This document shows positions 18,531-29,981 of a stretch of DNA of 64,000 nucleotides, in pieces. The stretch comes from Saccharospirillum sp. MSK14-1. GTDB taxonomy: Bacteria > Pseudomonadota > Gammaproteobacteria > Pseudomonadales > Natronospirillaceae. Under the pieces are notes generated by a model. It saw only the letters and a list, made by a program, of their open reading frames with translations, had not been told where the DNA came from and did no database searches. The stretch covers positions 1,488,001 through 1,552,000 of the forward strand of contig NZ_MIES01000033.1 in assembly GCF_003054965.1 (NCBI RefSeq). Direction: 5' to 3'. Each line of letters opens with the position of its first letter. Within the stretch, counting starts at the first letter, position 1. Both the position numbers and the translations under genes were made by a program.

Positions 18531-19991
18531 TTACTGCAAAATGACATCGAACTGTTCCTGGGTATACATGGGCTCTACCTGAAAGCGAATCGGCTTGCCG
18601 ATAAATTCTTCAAGGTCGGCAACGTTCGACGATTCTTCGTCCAACAAACGATCAACCACTTCTTGTGAGGCCAGCACCAAATACTGATCATTATTGTAGG
18701 CGCGTTCTTCACGCAAAATTTCCCGGAACACTTCGTAGCACACCGTTTGGGCGGTTTTCTGACGACCTCGACCACTACAGACCTGACAGGTTTCCGTCAG
18801 CATATGCTCGAGACTTTCACGGGTGCGCTTGCGGGTCATTTCAACCAACCCCAACTCTGATACACCGGTGACTTTGCTTTTGGCGTGATCGCGCTCCAGA
18901 TTTTTCTCCAACATGCGCAACACCTGACGCTGATGCTCGGTGTCTTCCATGTCGATAAAATCGATGATGATAATGCCGCCCAAATTGCGCAAACGAAGCT
19001 GACGCACAATGGCGGTGACCGCTTCCAGATTGGTTTTAAAAATGGTTTCTTCAAGATTGCGATGGCCGACAAAAGCGCCAGTGTTTACATCGACCGTGGT
19101 CATGGCTTCGGTCTGATCGATGATTAAATAGCCACCGGATTTCAGTTCTACTTTGCGCCCCAACGCTCGGGCGATTTCGTCTTCAACCGAGAACATTTCA
19201 AAGATGGGACGTTCACCCGGATAATATTCAAACACCGGCTCGACTTCCGGCGTATATTTGCGCACAAAGTCGATCACCTTGGTAAAGGTTTCGCGCGAGT
19301 CGATGCGTATTTTTTCCACATCAGCGCGCACCAGATCGCGGGCCACTTTTAAATACAGCGGCAAGTCTTCGTAGATAATGGCCGGGCCCGGTGTGGTCGC
19401 AATGCGCTCATTCAACACCCGGAAAACCCGTTTGAGATAATTCAGATCGGATTGAATTTCTGCTTCACCGATGCCTTCTGCCGCCGTGCGCAGAATATAA
19501 CCACCCTGCTCAATTTCCTCGGCCTCTTTGGCTTTGGCCACCGCCGTGCGCAAACGCTCACGCTCGTCTTCACCTTCAATGCGTTGTGACACACCAATAT
19601 GATGACTGTCCGGCATATAAACCAGATAGCGCGAAGGAACTGACAATTGAGTGGTTAGGCGGGCGCCTTTGGTACCAATGGGGTCTTTAATCACCTGAAC
19701 CGTGATCGATTCGCCTTCGCGCACCAAGGATTGAATGGATTTCTGACCGTCGCCATCACCGCGACTGGCATCGATATCGGAGGCGTGAATAAAAGCCGCG
19801 CGTTCCAGGTTGATATCAACAAACGCCGCCTGCATGCCGGGCAGCACCCGCACGACTTTGCCGCGATAGATGTTACCGACAATGCCCCGGGTCTGTTCGC
19901 GTTCAATCATGACTTCCTGAACGGCACCGTTTTCGACCACGGCCACCCGGGTTTCCATGGGGGTCACATTGACCAGAACTTCCGAATTCAT
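18531..19991 (-). CDS. rng: Ribonuclease G
   Basis: Endoribonuclease of 486 residues that trims the 5' end of 16S rRNA and shares the RNase E catalytic fold. The N-terminal S1 domain (GNIYRGKVVRVLPGMQAAFV), the metal-binding IIIDFIDM segment and ELGLVEMTRKRTRESL are all present. The zinc-link cysteines appear as CQVC. The long C-terminal scaffold of RNase E is absent, so it is RNase G. It sits between maf and yhdP in the mre cluster and is probably cotranscribed. Confidence 0.96.
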   Translation of the reverse strand: MNSEVLVNVTPMETRVAVVENGAVQEVMIEREQTRGIVGNIYRGKVVRVLPGMQAAFVDINLERAAFIHASDIDASRGDGDGQKSIQSLVREGESITVQVIKDPIGTKGARLTTQLSVPSRYLVYMPDSHHIGVSQRIEGEDERERLRTAVAKAKEAEEIEQGGYILRTAAEGIGEAEIQSDLNYLKRVFRVLNERIATTPGPAIIYEDLPLYLKVARDLVRADVEKIRIDSRETFTKVIDFVRKYTPEVEPVFEYYPGERPIFEMFSVEDEIARALGRKVELKSGGYLIIDQTEAMTTVDVNTGAFVGHRNLEETIFKTNLEAVTAIVRQLRLRNLGGIIIIDFIDMEDTEHQRQVLRMLEKNLERDHAKSKVTGVSELGLVEMTRKRTRESLEHMLTETCQVCSGRGRQKTAQTVCYEVFREILREERAYNNDQYLVLASQEVVDRLLDEESSNVADLEEFIGKPIRFQVEPMYTQEQFDVILQ

Positions 19992-20043
19992 GTGTGTGTC
20001 CTTTGGTTGCGTCGGCGTCGAGCCGTGGCCGTCACAACCGCGC

Positions 20044-20646
20044 TCAGACCCGTTCCAGCGCTCCAGACCAAACCTGCAAACCGCGCTTGGTCAACAATTG
20101 GGCCGTCTCGCGCAGCGGCAGACCGACAATGGCAGAATAGCTGCCTTCAATACGTTTGATAAAAACTGCGCCGAGCCCCTGAACTGAATACCCTCCGGCC
20201 TTGTCCTGGGGTTCACCGCTGTCCCAATAAGCGCGTATCGCCTGAGGTTCAAGCTCGGCAAAGACCACACGTGACTCCACCACTTTCAGATCAACCGAAT
20301 CGTGTGAGGCCACGGCCACCGACGTAAATACCCGATGCGAACGACCCGACAGACGCTCCATCATATCGGCAAAATCATCATAGTCGCGCGGCTTACCGAG
20401 AATATCCTGATCGGCCACAACGGTGGTATCAGAACCCAGCGTCAACACCTGCGACTCACCACGGCCCGCCAAAACATCAAGGCCGGCACGCGCTTTGGCT
20501 TCGCCCAAACGCGCAACATACTCTTCAGCACTTTCTAATGCCGTTGTACTTTCATCGACCTCAATGGGCAAAACTTCAAACTCAACACCCAAATCGGCCA
20601 GCAATTGTTTGCGTCTTGGTGACTGCGACGCCAAATAAAGTTTCAT
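20044..20646 (-). CDS. maf: Maf-family nucleoside triphosphate pyrophosphatase
   Basis: 200-residue house-cleaning pyrophosphatase that hydrolyses dTTP/UTP or modified nucleotides. The substrate loop LASQSPRRKQLL at the N-terminus, DTTVVADQDILGKP and the DKAGGYSVQGLGAVFI block are diagnostic of YhdE-type Maf. The start at 20646 gives MKLYLASQSPRR; a longer in-frame reading from 20730 intrudes on mreD and lacks similarity. It is 26 bp after mreD and 52 bp before rng. Confidence 0.94.
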   Translation of the reverse strand: MKLYLASQSPRRKQLLADLGVEFEVLPIEVDESTTALESAEEYVARLGEAKARAGLDVLAGRGESQVLTLGSDTTVVADQDILGKPRDYDDFADMMERLSGRSHRVFTSVAVASHDSVDLKVVESRVVFAELEPQAIRAYWDSGEPQDKAGGYSVQGLGAVFIKRIEGSYSAIVGLPLRETAQLLTKRGLQVWSGALERV

Positions 20647-20672
20647 ACAGGATTCTCGCCAGTGCGTGAATG

Positions 20673-21167
20673 CTATTGCACGCGAAATTGCACCTGAACC
20701 GAACGCAGCAAAATATAAATCCAGGGCCAAAAAACGGCGCTGATGACCGCCGGCAACAAATGCATACCGGCATCAAAACCAGCGTTAAAGAAACTCTTAA
20801 ACCATTGCACCAGAATCTGACTGAGAGCGATGATCATAAAAACCACCACCGCCTGCTGCAGCAACGGGTACATGCGTAAACGAAGGTGCAGTACCAACAC
20901 CACGTAGGCCAGCGCCGAATACGCCAGTGCGAAGGTGCCTAAATAAGTCCCCATCACCACGTCCTGCAGTATTCCGACACAAAAGCCGATGAATACGCCG
21001 ACGCGCTCGGGTACAGCCAGCACCCAGAAAATCAGAAACAGGCCGACCCAGTCTGGCCGACCCAGAGCAATCACATGCGGCAGTGGCACAGCGGCCAGCA
21101 AATACGCTACGAAGAAAGAAACCGCAATAACCCAGAGCGCCCGAGGCTGGTTAGCACGTTGTCTCAT
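20673..21167 (-). CDS. mreD: Rod shape-determining protein MreD
   Basis: Inner-membrane protein of 164 residues with about five hydrophobic segments, a component of the elongasome that links MreC/MreB to peptidoglycan synthesis. DWVGLFLIFWVLAVPERVG and FCVGILQDVVMGTYLG match gammaproteobacterial MreD. Its ATG overlaps the mreC stop (ATGA), so translation is coupled. Confidence 0.93.
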   Translation of the reverse strand: MRQRANQPRALWVIAVSFFVAYLLAAVPLPHVIALGRPDWVGLFLIFWVLAVPERVGVFIGFCVGILQDVVMGTYLGTFALAYSALAYVVLVLHLRLRMYPLLQQAVVVFMIIALSQILVQWFKSFFNAGFDAGMHLLPAVISAVFWPWIYILLRSVQVQFRVQ

Positions 21168-22000
21168 CGGTTGACCTCCTCGCCATCTTTAAACACCAGC
21201 AGAAGGTTCCGGCTACGCGCTAACGCCGCCAGCGGACGCGCACGAATCTGAGCAAACGCTTCACCGGGGTTGTGTTCCACCGCCTGAACTTCAGCAACCG
21301 GATAACCTTCCGGGAACCGACTGGCCAAACCGGAGGTCATCAGCAAATCACCCACCTGGATGTCTGCCGTTTCCGGTACGAATTCCAGTTCCAGACTGGT
21401 CAGATCGCCAGTGCCGACCAAAATAGAACGCATGCCATTGCGATTCACCTGCACCGGCACGGCGTGGTTGGCATCGGCCACCAGTAACACCCGCGATGAC
21501 AACGAATCCACCTGAATCACCTGCCCAAACAGACCGGTCGCATCAAGCACTGCCTGGCCCATATACACACCATCCTGGGCGCCACGGTTAATGATCACCT
21601 GGTGAGTAAAGGGGTCGGGGTCGATGCTGATCATCTCAGCGGTCAGATAAGACGCTTCAAAACGTTCGGTTGCGCCCAGCAGTGAACGCAGACGCTGGTT
21701 TTCCGCCTGCAACACGGCCAGTTGCTGCACTTTTTGTTGCAGGATCAACACCTGACTGCGCAGTGACTGGTTGTCGTCGAGCAGTTCGTCACGCTCGGCA
21801 AAGGTCTGACTCGACCATTGCACCATATCGGTCGGCAAACGAATCAGTTGCTGGACGGGAGAAACCAGATAGGAAAGACCTTGGCGGACGTAATCGAGCT
21901 GAGTAAAACGAGCGTCGAGCGTCATTAAGGTGATGGCAAAAACAACGGCCACCAGCAGGCGATAACCATGCTGGGGGCCGGCAGTGAAGAGCGCGCTGAT
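21164..22000 (-). CDS. mreC: Rod shape-determining protein MreC, probable ATC start
   Basis: Periplasmic elongasome scaffold of about 278 residues: short cytoplasmic tail, one membrane segment, coiled coil (DELLDDNQSLRSQVLILQQK) and beta domain with GAQDGVYMGQAV. The first usual start in frame is GTG at 21952, but it has no Shine-Dalgarno and would drop the family's conserved cytoplasmic FxxGP....RLL segment, here LFTAGPQHGYRLL. That segment begins after ATC at 22000-21998, which sits 5 nt after a perfect AGGAGG. An in-frame TAG at 22012-22010 excludes anything further upstream. I therefore place the start at ATC. A sequencing error or strain polymorphism turning ATG into ATC is the main alternative. 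It follows mreB by 19 bp. Confidence 0.8.
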   Translation of the reverse strand: MSALFTAGPQHGYRLLVAVVFAITLMTLDARFTQLDYVRQGLSYLVSPVQQLIRLPTDMVQWSSQTFAERDELLDDNQSLRSQVLILQQKVQQLAVLQAENQRLRSLLGATERFEASYLTAEMISIDPDPFTHQVIINRGAQDGVYMGQAVLDATGLFGQVIQVDSLSSRVLLVADANHAVPVQVNRNGMRSILVGTGDLTSLELEFVPETADIQVGDLLMTSGLASRFPEGYPVAEVQAVEHNPGEAFAQIRARPLAALARSRNLLLVFKDGEEVNR

Positions 22001-22005
22001 GACAG

Positions 22006-22011
22006 CCTCCT
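22006..22011 (-). promoter_or_regulatory. Shine-Dalgarno AGGAGG that decides the mreC start
   Basis: A perfect AGGAGG ends 5 nt before the ATC codon at 22000-21998 and 53 nt before the first GTG in frame. This spacing supports initiation at ATC rather than at GTG. Confidence 0.7.
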
Positions 22012-22019
22012 ACAAACGA

Positions 22020-23138
<1,119 letters not shown>

Positions 23139-23308
23139 CTATCAACCCCACTAAACAGCCTCGCAATGTATCAATGGCGGGGATGTTGGGCAAGCTGTAA
23201 ATATGATAACTTACGCGCTTTCAAATATTTAGCGTGCCTTTTGTGCACGCAGCGTCACTTCGACGACATTCCAACCCAGCCAGTCGATGTCATCCTAAGG
23301 AGACACCC

Positions 23309-23596
23309 ATGAGCCTTGATCGTAACGAGGTTGAAATCGTGGCCCACCTGGCCCGCCTGAAAGTCAGCGACGATCAAATGCCAGCCACTCTGGCGAGCCT
23401 GAACAGCATCCTGACATTGGTGGATCGCATGCAGGAAGTCGACACCTCCGGCGTCGAACCCCTGGCCAATCCCCTCGATGCCACCGCCCGCGTCCGTGCC
23501 GATGAAATTACCGAAAGCAACCAGCGCGATGCCTATCAGGGCGTAGCGCCAAGCACCACCGACGGCCTCTATCTGGTCCCGAAAGTTATAGAGTGA
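23309..23596 (+). CDS. gatC: Aspartyl/glutamyl-tRNA(Asn/Gln) amidotransferase subunit C
   Basis: 95-residue bridging subunit of the GatCAB transamidosome, which converts Glu-tRNA(Gln) or Asp-tRNA(Asn) to the amide form. [16 protein letters not shown] and the tail YLVPKVIE are characteristic. The ATG at 23309 follows TAAGGAGA; an in-frame reading from 23234 adds residues with no similarity. It is the first gene of gatCAB, divergent from mreB. Confidence 0.94.
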   Translation: MSLDRNEVEIVAHLARLKVSDDQMPATLASLNSILTLVDRMQEVDTSGVEPLANPLDATARVRADEITESNQRDAYQGVAPSTTDGLYLVPKVIE

Positions 23597-23610
23597 GCCC
23601 TACATTGACC

Positions 23611-25053
23611 ATGGAACACAAAACTCTGAAACAACTGTCGGACGGCCTCGCCGCCGGTGAATTCAGCAGCGTTGAATTGACACGCCATTTCCTGGATCGC
23701 ATCGCCGCCGACACCGATACCAACGCTTACATCACCGTCACCGAAGAATCGGCTTTGGCCAGTGCTGCCGCCGCTGATGAAGCTCGCGCCAAAGGTGAAG
23801 CCGGTGCATTGTCCGGTGTGCCGATCGCACACAAAGACATCTTTTGTACCGAAGGCGTGCGCACTTCGTGCGGCTCTAAAATGCTCGACAACTTTATTGC
23901 GCCTTACGAATCCACCGTCACCGAGCGCTTCAAAACGGCTGGCACGGTGACCCTCGGCAAGGCCAACCTGGATGAATTCGCCATGGGTTCGTCCACCGAA
24001 AGTTCGTTCTACGGCCCGACTCGCAATCCCTGGAATCGCGACACGGTTCCCGGTGGTTCCTCCGGCGGTTCCGCCGCAGCGGTTGCGGCGGGTCTGGCCG
24101 CCGCCGCAACCGGCACCGACACCGGCGGTTCCATTCGTCAGCCTGCTGCTTTTTGCAACCTGACCGGTTTAAAGCCCACTTACGGCCGTGTTTCGCGCTG
24201 GGGCATGATCGCCTTTGGTTCGTCACTGGACTGTGGCGGCCCCTTGACTCGCACCGCTGAAGACGCCGCCATGATGCTCAACGTCATGGCCGGTTTCGAT
24301 GCCAAAGACACCACCAGCATGGATGTACCGGTCGAGGACTACTGCGCCAATCTGGACAAACCGCTCAACGGTCTGCGCGTCGGCCTGCCCAAAGAATACT
24401 TTGGTGATGGCCTGAACGACGGCATTCGCGCGGCGGTTATGGCCGCGGTCAAAGAGTTAGAAAGCCAGGGTGCGGTGGTTCAGGAAATTTCCCTGCCGCG
24501 CACCGAACTGTCGATTCCGGCCTACTACATCATCGCCCCGGCGGAAGCCTCGACCAACCTGTCGCGTTATGACGGTGTGCGTTATGGCCATCGCTGTGAC
24601 GACCCGGTTGATCTGGAAGACATGTACAAGCGCACCCGCAGTGAAGGCTTTGGCGATGAAGTTCAGCGCCGCATCCTGGTCGGCACCTATGCGCTGTCAG
24701 CTGGCTATTACGATGCCTATTACCGTAAGGCTCAGCAGCTGCGCCGCCTGATCAAAGACGACTACCAGCGCGCCTTCGAGGATGTCGATGTCATCCTCGG
24801 CCCGACCACGCCGTCTCCGGCCTGGAATCTGGGCGAGAAATCCGGTGACCCCGTGTCGATGTACCTGGAGGACATCTACACCCTCTCGGTCAACCTCGCT
24901 GGCTTACCCGGTCTGGCCCTGCCCTGCGGTCAGGTCGACGGCCTGCCGGTGGGTCTGCAACTGATTGGCAACTATTTTGACGAAAGCCGTTTGTTGAACA
25001 TCGGTCATCGCTTCCAGCAAGCAACCGACTGGCACACCAAAACACCGGCTTAA
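23611..25053 (+). CDS. gatA: Glutamyl-tRNA(Gln) amidotransferase subunit A
   Basis: Amidase-signature subunit that releases ammonia from glutamine; about 480 residues. The Ser-cisSer-Lys core is visible as Lys in [10 protein letters not shown] and the serines of [14 protein letters not shown] and [13 protein letters not shown]. The ATG at 23611 aligns with known GatA N-termini (MEHKTLKQL). A GTG at 23593 overlaps the gatC stop (GTGA) and could instead initiate through coupling, adding six residues. Which is used cannot be decided from sequence. Confidence 0.95.
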   Translation: MEHKTLKQLSDGLAAGEFSSVELTRHFLDRIAADTDTNAYITVTEESALASAAAADEARAKGEAGALSGVPIAHKDIFCTEGVRTSCGSKMLDNFIAPYESTVTERFKTAGTVTLGKANLDEFAMGSSTESSFYGPTRNPWNRDTVPGGSSGGSAAAVAAGLAAAATGTDTGGSIRQPAAFCNLTGLKPTYGRVSRWGMIAFGSSLDCGGPLTRTAEDAAMMLNVMAGFDAKDTTSMDVPVEDYCANLDKPLNGLRVGLPKEYFGDGLNDGIRAAVMAAVKELESQGAVVQEISLPRTELSIPAYYIIAPAEASTNLSRYDGVRYGHRCDDPVDLEDMYKRTRSEGFGDEVQRRILVGTYALSAGYYDAYYRKAQQLRRLIKDDYQRAFEDVDVILGPTTPSPAWNLGEKSGDPVSMYLEDIYTLSVNLAGLPGLALPCGQVDGLPVGLQLIGNYFDESRLLNIGHRFQQATDWHTKTPA

Positions 25054-25116
25054 GGCTGAAACCTGATTCAGGCGAGCCCTCGGTGGCTCACCTACGAACT
25101 TCCAGAGGACCCAAAG

Positions 25117-26550
25117 ATGGAATGGGAAATCGTCATCGGACTGGAGATCCACGTACAGCTCTCCACCCAGTCCAAGATTTTTTCCGGCTCAGCCACCCGC
25201 TTCGGTGCTGAGCCTAACAGCCAGGCCAGTCTGGTCGACCTGGCCATGCCCGGCACTCTGCCGGTGTTCAACGAAGGCGCGCTGCGTAAAGCGGTTGCCT
25301 TTGGTCTGGCCATTGATGCCGACATCGGCAAGCGCTCTGTCTTCGATCGCAAAAACTACTTCTATCCCGATTCGCCCAAAGGCTACCAGATCACGCAGAT
25401 GGACCACCCCATCGTCGGCAAAGGCGAAGTGGACATCGTGCTCGACGACGGCAGCCACCGCACCATTGGCGTTACCCGCGCGCATCTGGAAGAAGACGCG
25501 GGTAAATCGCTGCACGAAGATTTCGAAGGCATGTCCGGTATCGATTTAAACCGTGCCGGCACACCGCTGCTGGAAATTGTTTCCGAACCGGAACTGCGCA
25601 ACGCCAAAGAAGCCGTGGCGTATCTGCGCAAGATTCACTCCATCGTGACCTACATCGGCATCAGCGACGGCAATATGGCCGAAGGTTCGATGCGTTGCGA
25701 CGCCAACGTCTCGGTCCGCCCCAAAGGCACCACCGAGCTGGGCACGCGTACCGAAATCAAAAACGTCAACTCCTTCCGCTTTGTGGAAAAAGCCATCAAC
25801 GTCGAAGTGCAGCGGCACATCGATGTGATCGAAGACGGCGGTAACATCGTTCAGGAAACGCGCCTTTACGACGCCGACAAAAATGAAACCCGGTCGATGC
25901 GCTCCAAAGAGTTCGCCAACGACTACCGCTATTTCCCCGAGCCGGACCTGCTGCCGGTGGAAATCGATGACGCCTACGTTCAGGCCGTAGCCGACCAATT
26001 ACCGGAACTGCCGGACGCCAAGATCGCGCGCTTCCAGAACGACTACGGTCTGTCTGACTACGACGCCACCGTGCTCGCCGCCAGCCGTGCCATGGCTGAC
26101 TATTTTGAAGCGGTCGTGAAAATCTGTGGCGACGCCAAACTGGCCGCCAACTGGTGTCAGGGTGAACTGGCCGCTCTGCTCAACCGCGACGAAGTCGATG
26201 TCGCCGACAGCCCAGTCAGCGCCGAACATCTGGGTCAGCTGATTCAGCGCATTCAAGACAACACCGTGTCCAATAAGCTGGCCAAGCAGGTGTTTGAAGG
26301 CATCGCCGCCGGTGAAGGCAGCGCGGATGAAGTCATCGAAAAACGCGGCCTGAAACAGGTCACCGATACCGGCGCGATCGAAGCCATGATCGACGAAGTC
26401 ATCGCCGCCAACCCCGAACAGGTTGAACAATACCGCTCCGGCAAAGACAAAGTCTTTGGCTTCTTCGTCGGCCAGGTGATGAAAGCGTCTAAAGGCCAGG
26501 CTAACCCGGGTCAGGTGAATCAGTTGCTTAAAGATAAGCTGGCCGGATAG
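25117..26550 (+). CDS. gatB: Aspartyl/glutamyl-tRNA amidotransferase subunit B
   Basis: 477-residue kinase/amidotransferase subunit that phosphorylates the mischarged aminoacyl-tRNA and transfers ammonia to it. [20 protein letters not shown], the [19 protein letters not shown] block (shortened), [17 protein letters not shown] and the C-terminal Yqey/tail domain ending in [16 protein letters not shown] are hallmarks. It follows gatA by 63 bp, completing gatCAB. Confidence 0.96.
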   Translation: MEWEIVIGLEIHVQLSTQSKIFSGSATRFGAEPNSQASLVDLAMPGTLPVFNEGALRKAVAFGLAIDADIGKRSVFDRKNYFYPDSPKGYQITQMDHPIVGKGEVDIVLDDGSHRTIGVTRAHLEEDAGKSLHEDFEGMSGIDLNRAGTPLLEIVSEPELRNAKEAVAYLRKIHSIVTYIGISDGNMAEGSMRCDANVSVRPKGTTELGTRTEIKNVNSFRFVEKAINVEVQRHIDVIEDGGNIVQETRLYDADKNETRSMRSKEFANDYRYFPEPDLLPVEIDDAYVQAVADQLPELPDAKIARFQNDYGLSDYDATVLAASRAMADYFEAVVKICGDAKLAANWCQGELAALLNRDEVDVADSPVSAEHLGQLIQRIQDNTVSNKLAKQVFEGIAAGEGSADEVIEKRGLKQVTDTGAIEAMIDEVIAANPEQVEQYRSGKDKVFGFFVGQVMKASKGQANPGQVNQLLKDKLAG

Positions 26551-26557
26551 GCCAGCT

Positions 26558-26627
26558 GCTTGACGCATGACGGGAGACGCCGGTTAGGCGTTTAGCGCCT
26601 GCCGTTATGCGTCTCTCGCGCTCAAGC
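26558..26627. repeat. Dispersed palindromic intergenic repeat, copy B
   Basis: A 70-bp imperfect palindrome immediately after gatB. Outer arms are GCTTGA (26558-26563) and TCAAGC (26622-26627). Inner arms are GGGAGACGC (26572-26580) and GCGTCTCTC (26609-26617), with a further GGCG...CGCC at the loop. As RNA it would fold into a long hairpin and could serve as the gatCAB terminator or mRNA stabiliser. Confidence 0.7.
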
Positions 26628-26700
26628 CCTATAGACACCCTCGCCCCCTTCGCTTAGCCTTGATCGCTCGACTCTTGCTGTATCGCGGACCTAGCCCAAC

Positions 26701-28710
26701 ATGAAACTCTCCCTGATTGCCCGCGTTGTAGCCGGGTTTGCCGCCCTGCTGTTAATCTTTTCCGCCATCACTCTTTACTCGATCAGCGTCGAAAACAAAC
26801 TGTCGGAACAAATGGAACTGGCCTCCAGCCATTTGGGCAGTCTGCTGGACGATACCAATCGATTGCGCAGCCTATTGCAGGAAAGTAACCGGGCCGTCAC
26901 TTCCCACGCCAATGCCGAAGAAGACGACCGTCGGGCGTTGCTGCGAACGCAATATCAGACCGTTCGCGACACCTACCAGACCCTGGCCAGCGACCTGGAT
27001 GGACGACTGCAAAGCTACCCCAACCTGCATGAACAGCTGTCGAATCAAGCGGGGATGGCACATACCCTCTTCACTCAGGCCGAGCGTCATCTTGATTTGC
27101 ACGCCGACCGCATCGAAGCTCGTCAGCGCGCGCTCACTGAAGCCCAATTGTTCAATAATGACTGGGCATTTTTCAGCGGCGATCTGGGTTCGTTATCCAG
27201 CCAGGCCGAAGCCTTGGGGCAATCCGGCCTGCAATGGGACCTGCAAACCGTGATGCAACAGGCCGAGTCGGCGCAATCCATGTTGCAACGCTCGCTGGCC
27301 ATTTCTCGGGTAGATCGCATCAACAGCACCGAAGCCGAATTGGATATTATCCTGCAGCAACTGGACGCCAAACTGGCGTCGATGCGTGAAGACAACGCCG
27401 CCTATGTTGAAGTGATTGCGCCTTATATCGAGGTACTCCATGAGGCAACCGAAGGGCACAGCGGTCTGTTCCAAAGCCACAAACACTACGTGCGCTTTTC
27501 CAGCCAGGGCAACTTACTGATGCAGGAAATGGATGCCAACATGACCGCCAGCCTGGGCATTCTCGATGGCATCATTAACGGCATTCGTGAACTGACTCAG
27601 CAAGCCGGGCTTGAGGCAGAAAACACCGCCACTAACGCTCAACGTCTGACGCTGTTGATGTTGTTCTTCGCGTTGGGTTTATCAGTGCTCGTTGGCGCAT
27701 CCGTGGTCCGTTCAATGCGCGCGCCACTCAAACGCACCCTCCATACACTGGAGCGGTTATCCGAGGGCGATTTAACAGATCGCGTGGCGCATTTATCCAG
27801 CGATGAAATTGGCCGCATTGGCGCGGGCGTCAATGCATTAGCCGACCGACTGAGCGAAGTCATCCGCGAGATCCGCACGTCATCCGACACCATTTCTTCA
27901 CTGGCAACCGCCGCGTCCGGGACCAGCGACCAAACGCGTCAGAGCGTCGAACAGCAGCAACAGCAGACCGGTTCGGTGGCGACCGCCATCACTGAAATGG
28001 AAGCCGCTGTTGGCGAAGTGGCTGGTAATGCTGAACGCACCCGCAGCGAAGTGGCCGAGGTCACACAAGCGGCCGAAGACAGCATGGCGAGCATGGAAAC
28101 CAACATTCGTTACAGCCAGGATCTGGATCGCGCCCAGCAGGAAGCCGAAGCCGTCGTAACCAGCCTGAGCGAAGAAAGCCAGCAGATTGAATCGGTGCTC
28201 GACGTGATTCAGGAGATCGCTGAACAGACGAATTTGTTAGCGCTGAATGCAGCCATCGAAGCGGCCCGTGCGGGCGAACAAGGGCGTGGTTTTGCGGTCG
28301 TGGCCGAAGAAGTGCGCAACCTGGCCAACCGCTCAGAACAATCCGCTGGCGACATTCGTGACATGATCGACCGACTGCGTCAACGCGCCCAGAACGCAGT
28401 GCAGATTATGTCCAACAACCGCGAATTGTCGCGCAATTCGGCCGAACAATCGCGACGCACCGGCGAATCGCTGGCCGCCATGGTACAGCGTCTGGCGGAC
28501 ATCAACGACATGAGCCAATCCATCGCCACTGCCTCCGAGCAGCAAAGCGCGGTTGCCCGGGAAGTCACTCAAAACGTGGTGCACATTTCCGACATGGCGG
28601 ACGACTTGGCCAAGACCGCTGGCGAAGCCGCCACCAACAGCGAAAAACTAACGCGACTGGCATCCGACCAGCGTCAGTTGATCGGCCAGTTCCGCCTAGG
28701 GAACCTCTGA
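26701..28710 (+). CDS. Methyl-accepting chemotaxis protein
   Basis: Inner-membrane chemoreceptor of 669 residues. It has an N-terminal membrane segment (about residues 8-29), a helical periplasmic sensor of about 280 residues, a second membrane segment ([19 protein letters not shown]), a HAMP domain and a cytoplasmic signalling domain. The hairpin tip reads [20 protein letters not shown] then [16 protein letters not shown]. The long all-helical sensor suggests a helical bimodular type, but the ligand is unknown. No chemotaxis kinase genes are adjacent. Confidence 0.94.
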   Translation: MKLSLIARVVAGFAALLLIFSAITLYSISVENKLSEQMELASSHLGSLLDDTNRLRSLLQESNRAVTSHANAEEDDRRALLRTQYQTVRDTYQTLASDLDGRLQSYPNLHEQLSNQAGMAHTLFTQAERHLDLHADRIEARQRALTEAQLFNNDWAFFSGDLGSLSSQAEALGQSGLQWDLQTVMQQAESAQSMLQRSLAISRVDRINSTEAELDIILQQLDAKLASMREDNAAYVEVIAPYIEVLHEATEGHSGLFQSHKHYVRFSSQGNLLMQEMDANMTASLGILDGIINGIRELTQQAGLEAENTATNAQRLTLLMLFFALGLSVLVGASVVRSMRAPLKRTLHTLERLSEGDLTDRVAHLSSDEIGRIGAGVNALADRLSEVIREIRTSSDTISSLATAASGTSDQTRQSVEQQQQQTGSVATAITEMEAAVGEVAGNAERTRSEVAEVTQAAEDSMASMETNIRYSQDLDRAQQEAEAVVTSLSEESQQIESVLDVIQEIAEQTNLLALNAAIEAARAGEQGRGFAVVAEEVRNLANRSEQSAGDIRDMIDRLRQRAQNAVQIMSNNRELSRNSAEQSRRTGESLAAMVQRLADINDMSQSIATASEQQSAVAREVTQNVVHISDMADDLAKTAGEAATNSEKLTRLASDQRQLIGQFRLGNL

Positions 28711-28763
28711 GCCACCCATACAGAGAGCTGATTCATGGGAATGGAAAGGCCGAGATAACACCG

Positions 28764-28787
28764 CGGGCGCAGGCCTTGCGCCCGTTT
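28764..28787 (+). terminator. Rho-independent terminator after the chemoreceptor gene
   Basis: Stem CGGGCGCA / TGCGCCCG (8 bp) with a GGCCT loop, followed by TTT. It lies 54 bp after the chemoreceptor stop and 14 bp before the end of the convergent azlD gene. Confidence 0.7.
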
Positions 28788-28800
28788 GCGCTGATAAGGA

Positions 28801-29121
28801 CTAACCGAATAGAAAGCGCCAGCCCGCCGCAGTAACAATACCCGCCGCAATGGCCGGCATGGTACGCCGCGTCGCCAGCATGACCGCCGCGGTTGCCAGT
28901 AACGCCAAGCGCGCCGCGCTATCGCCTTCCACGGCCACCGGCACCAGAATGGCGATCAGCACCGAACCGGACATGGCGTTAATAAAGCTTTCCACGCGCC
29001 GGCTGATGGGGATAAACGACATAATCCAGACGCCACCAAAGCGCGTTACCAGGGTCACCATGGCCATCAGGCCGATCAGTATCAAACCGCCGTAACCGCC
29101 AAACGCATCGATACCGATCAT
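28801..29121 (-). CDS. azlD: AzlD-family branched-chain amino-acid exporter subunit
   Basis: Small inner-membrane protein of 106 residues with about four hydrophobic segments; partner of AzlC in exporting branched-chain amino acids. TLVTRFGGVWIMSFIPISRR and ATRRTMPAIAAGI fit the family. The start at 29121 overlaps the azlC stop by 4 bp (ATGA). A longer in-frame reading lies inside azlC and is rejected. Confidence 0.9.
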   Translation of the reverse strand: MIGIDAFGGYGGLILIGLMAMVTLVTRFGGVWIMSFIPISRRVESFINAMSGSVLIAILVPVAVEGDSAARLALLATAAVMLATRRTMPAIAAGIVTAAGWRFLFG

Positions 29122-29825
29122 CGCTCGCCCTCCAGCCAGAACACACCGACCAGACCGCCAGCGAGCGCGCCGATCACCACATGGGTGTTGGCGGGCAACC
29201 ATAAATAGGCGGACAAAGCGGCCAAACCGCCCACCAGCCAGGCGGTAATCATGCGCGCGTTTTTACGCCCGCCCAGTGCCATGGCCAACATAAAGCAGCC
29301 CATCACCATATCCAGACCAAAAACTTCCGGCTCCGCAATGGCGCTGCCACCGGCCATACCCAACAAGGTGCCGGTCATCCAGGTGCACCAGAGAGCAATC
29401 CCACCGCCCAGGAGCAAACCCAGGTTACGGCTGTGACCACCCTGAAAATCGTTCAGCGTCATCGCCCAGTTGGCGTCTGACAGCACCAGAATGGACGCAT
29501 AGCGCTTGCCGATCGGCAGTTTGCGCAGCCAGGGATAAAGACTGGCGCCCATCAGCAGATGACGGGCGTTAATGGCAAACGTCGTCACCAGCAAGGTGAA
29601 CACTGGCACCTGCCCTTCCCACAAATCCAGCGCCGCAAACTGAGCGGTGCCCGCAAAGACCGTCATGCTCATTAAGACCGTTTCAGCCGGTGACAATCCG
29701 GTTTGCACCGCCGCCAGACCAAAGGCCAAGCCAAAAGCCACCACAAACAACGACAGCGGTAACAGCCGCCAGAACCCGGCCCAGGTGCCTCTTACGGTGA
29801 GTTCGGGGGTAACAATGGCGGTCAT
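29118..29825 (-). CDS. azlC: AzlC-family branched-chain amino-acid exporter
   Basis: 235-residue inner-membrane protein with about six to eight hydrophobic segments. LLPLSLFVVAFGLAFGLAA, VFAGTAQFAALDLW and TTFAINARHLLMGASLYPWL are typical of AzlC. It is translationally coupled to azlD and should form the exporter with it. Members export leucine, isoleucine, valine or analogues; the substrate here is inferred from family. Confidence 0.92.
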   Translation of the reverse strand: MTAIVTPELTVRGTWAGFWRLLPLSLFVVAFGLAFGLAAVQTGLSPAETVLMSMTVFAGTAQFAALDLWEGQVPVFTLLVTTFAINARHLLMGASLYPWLRKLPIGKRYASILVLSDANWAMTLNDFQGGHSRNLGLLLGGGIALWCTWMTGTLLGMAGGSAIAEPEVFGLDMVMGCFMLAMALGGRKNARMITAWLVGGLAALSAYLWLPANTHVVIGALAGGLVGVFWLEGER

Positions 29826-29907
29826 GACAGGCTCCAGGGGTACAACGAAGGCAGGGATTTAAACAGAGCCGAGATAGGAAACCAAGGACAGCCAAAGGGA
29901 TTGGCTT

Positions 29908-29952
29908 AAAAAGAAAAAAAAGAAGCCCGCGAGAAAGGGGGAAAACGCGGGC
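29908..29952 (-). terminator. Rho-independent terminator after the flavoprotein oxidoreductase gene
   Basis: On the minus strand, GCCCGCG and CGCGGGC form a 7-bp GC stem (29946-29952 with 29925-29931) followed by a long U-rich tract read from 29924 to 29908. It lies 30 bp after the stop of the oxidoreductase gene and is the clearest intrinsic terminator in the window. Confidence 0.88.
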
Positions 29953-29981
29953 CTGGGGAATGGCGGCGCACCGCCTGATTG

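Noticed and set aside
21164-21952. mreC starting at GTG 21952
   Set aside because: It has no Shine-Dalgarno and loses the conserved cytoplasmic segment; the ATC at 22000 fits better.
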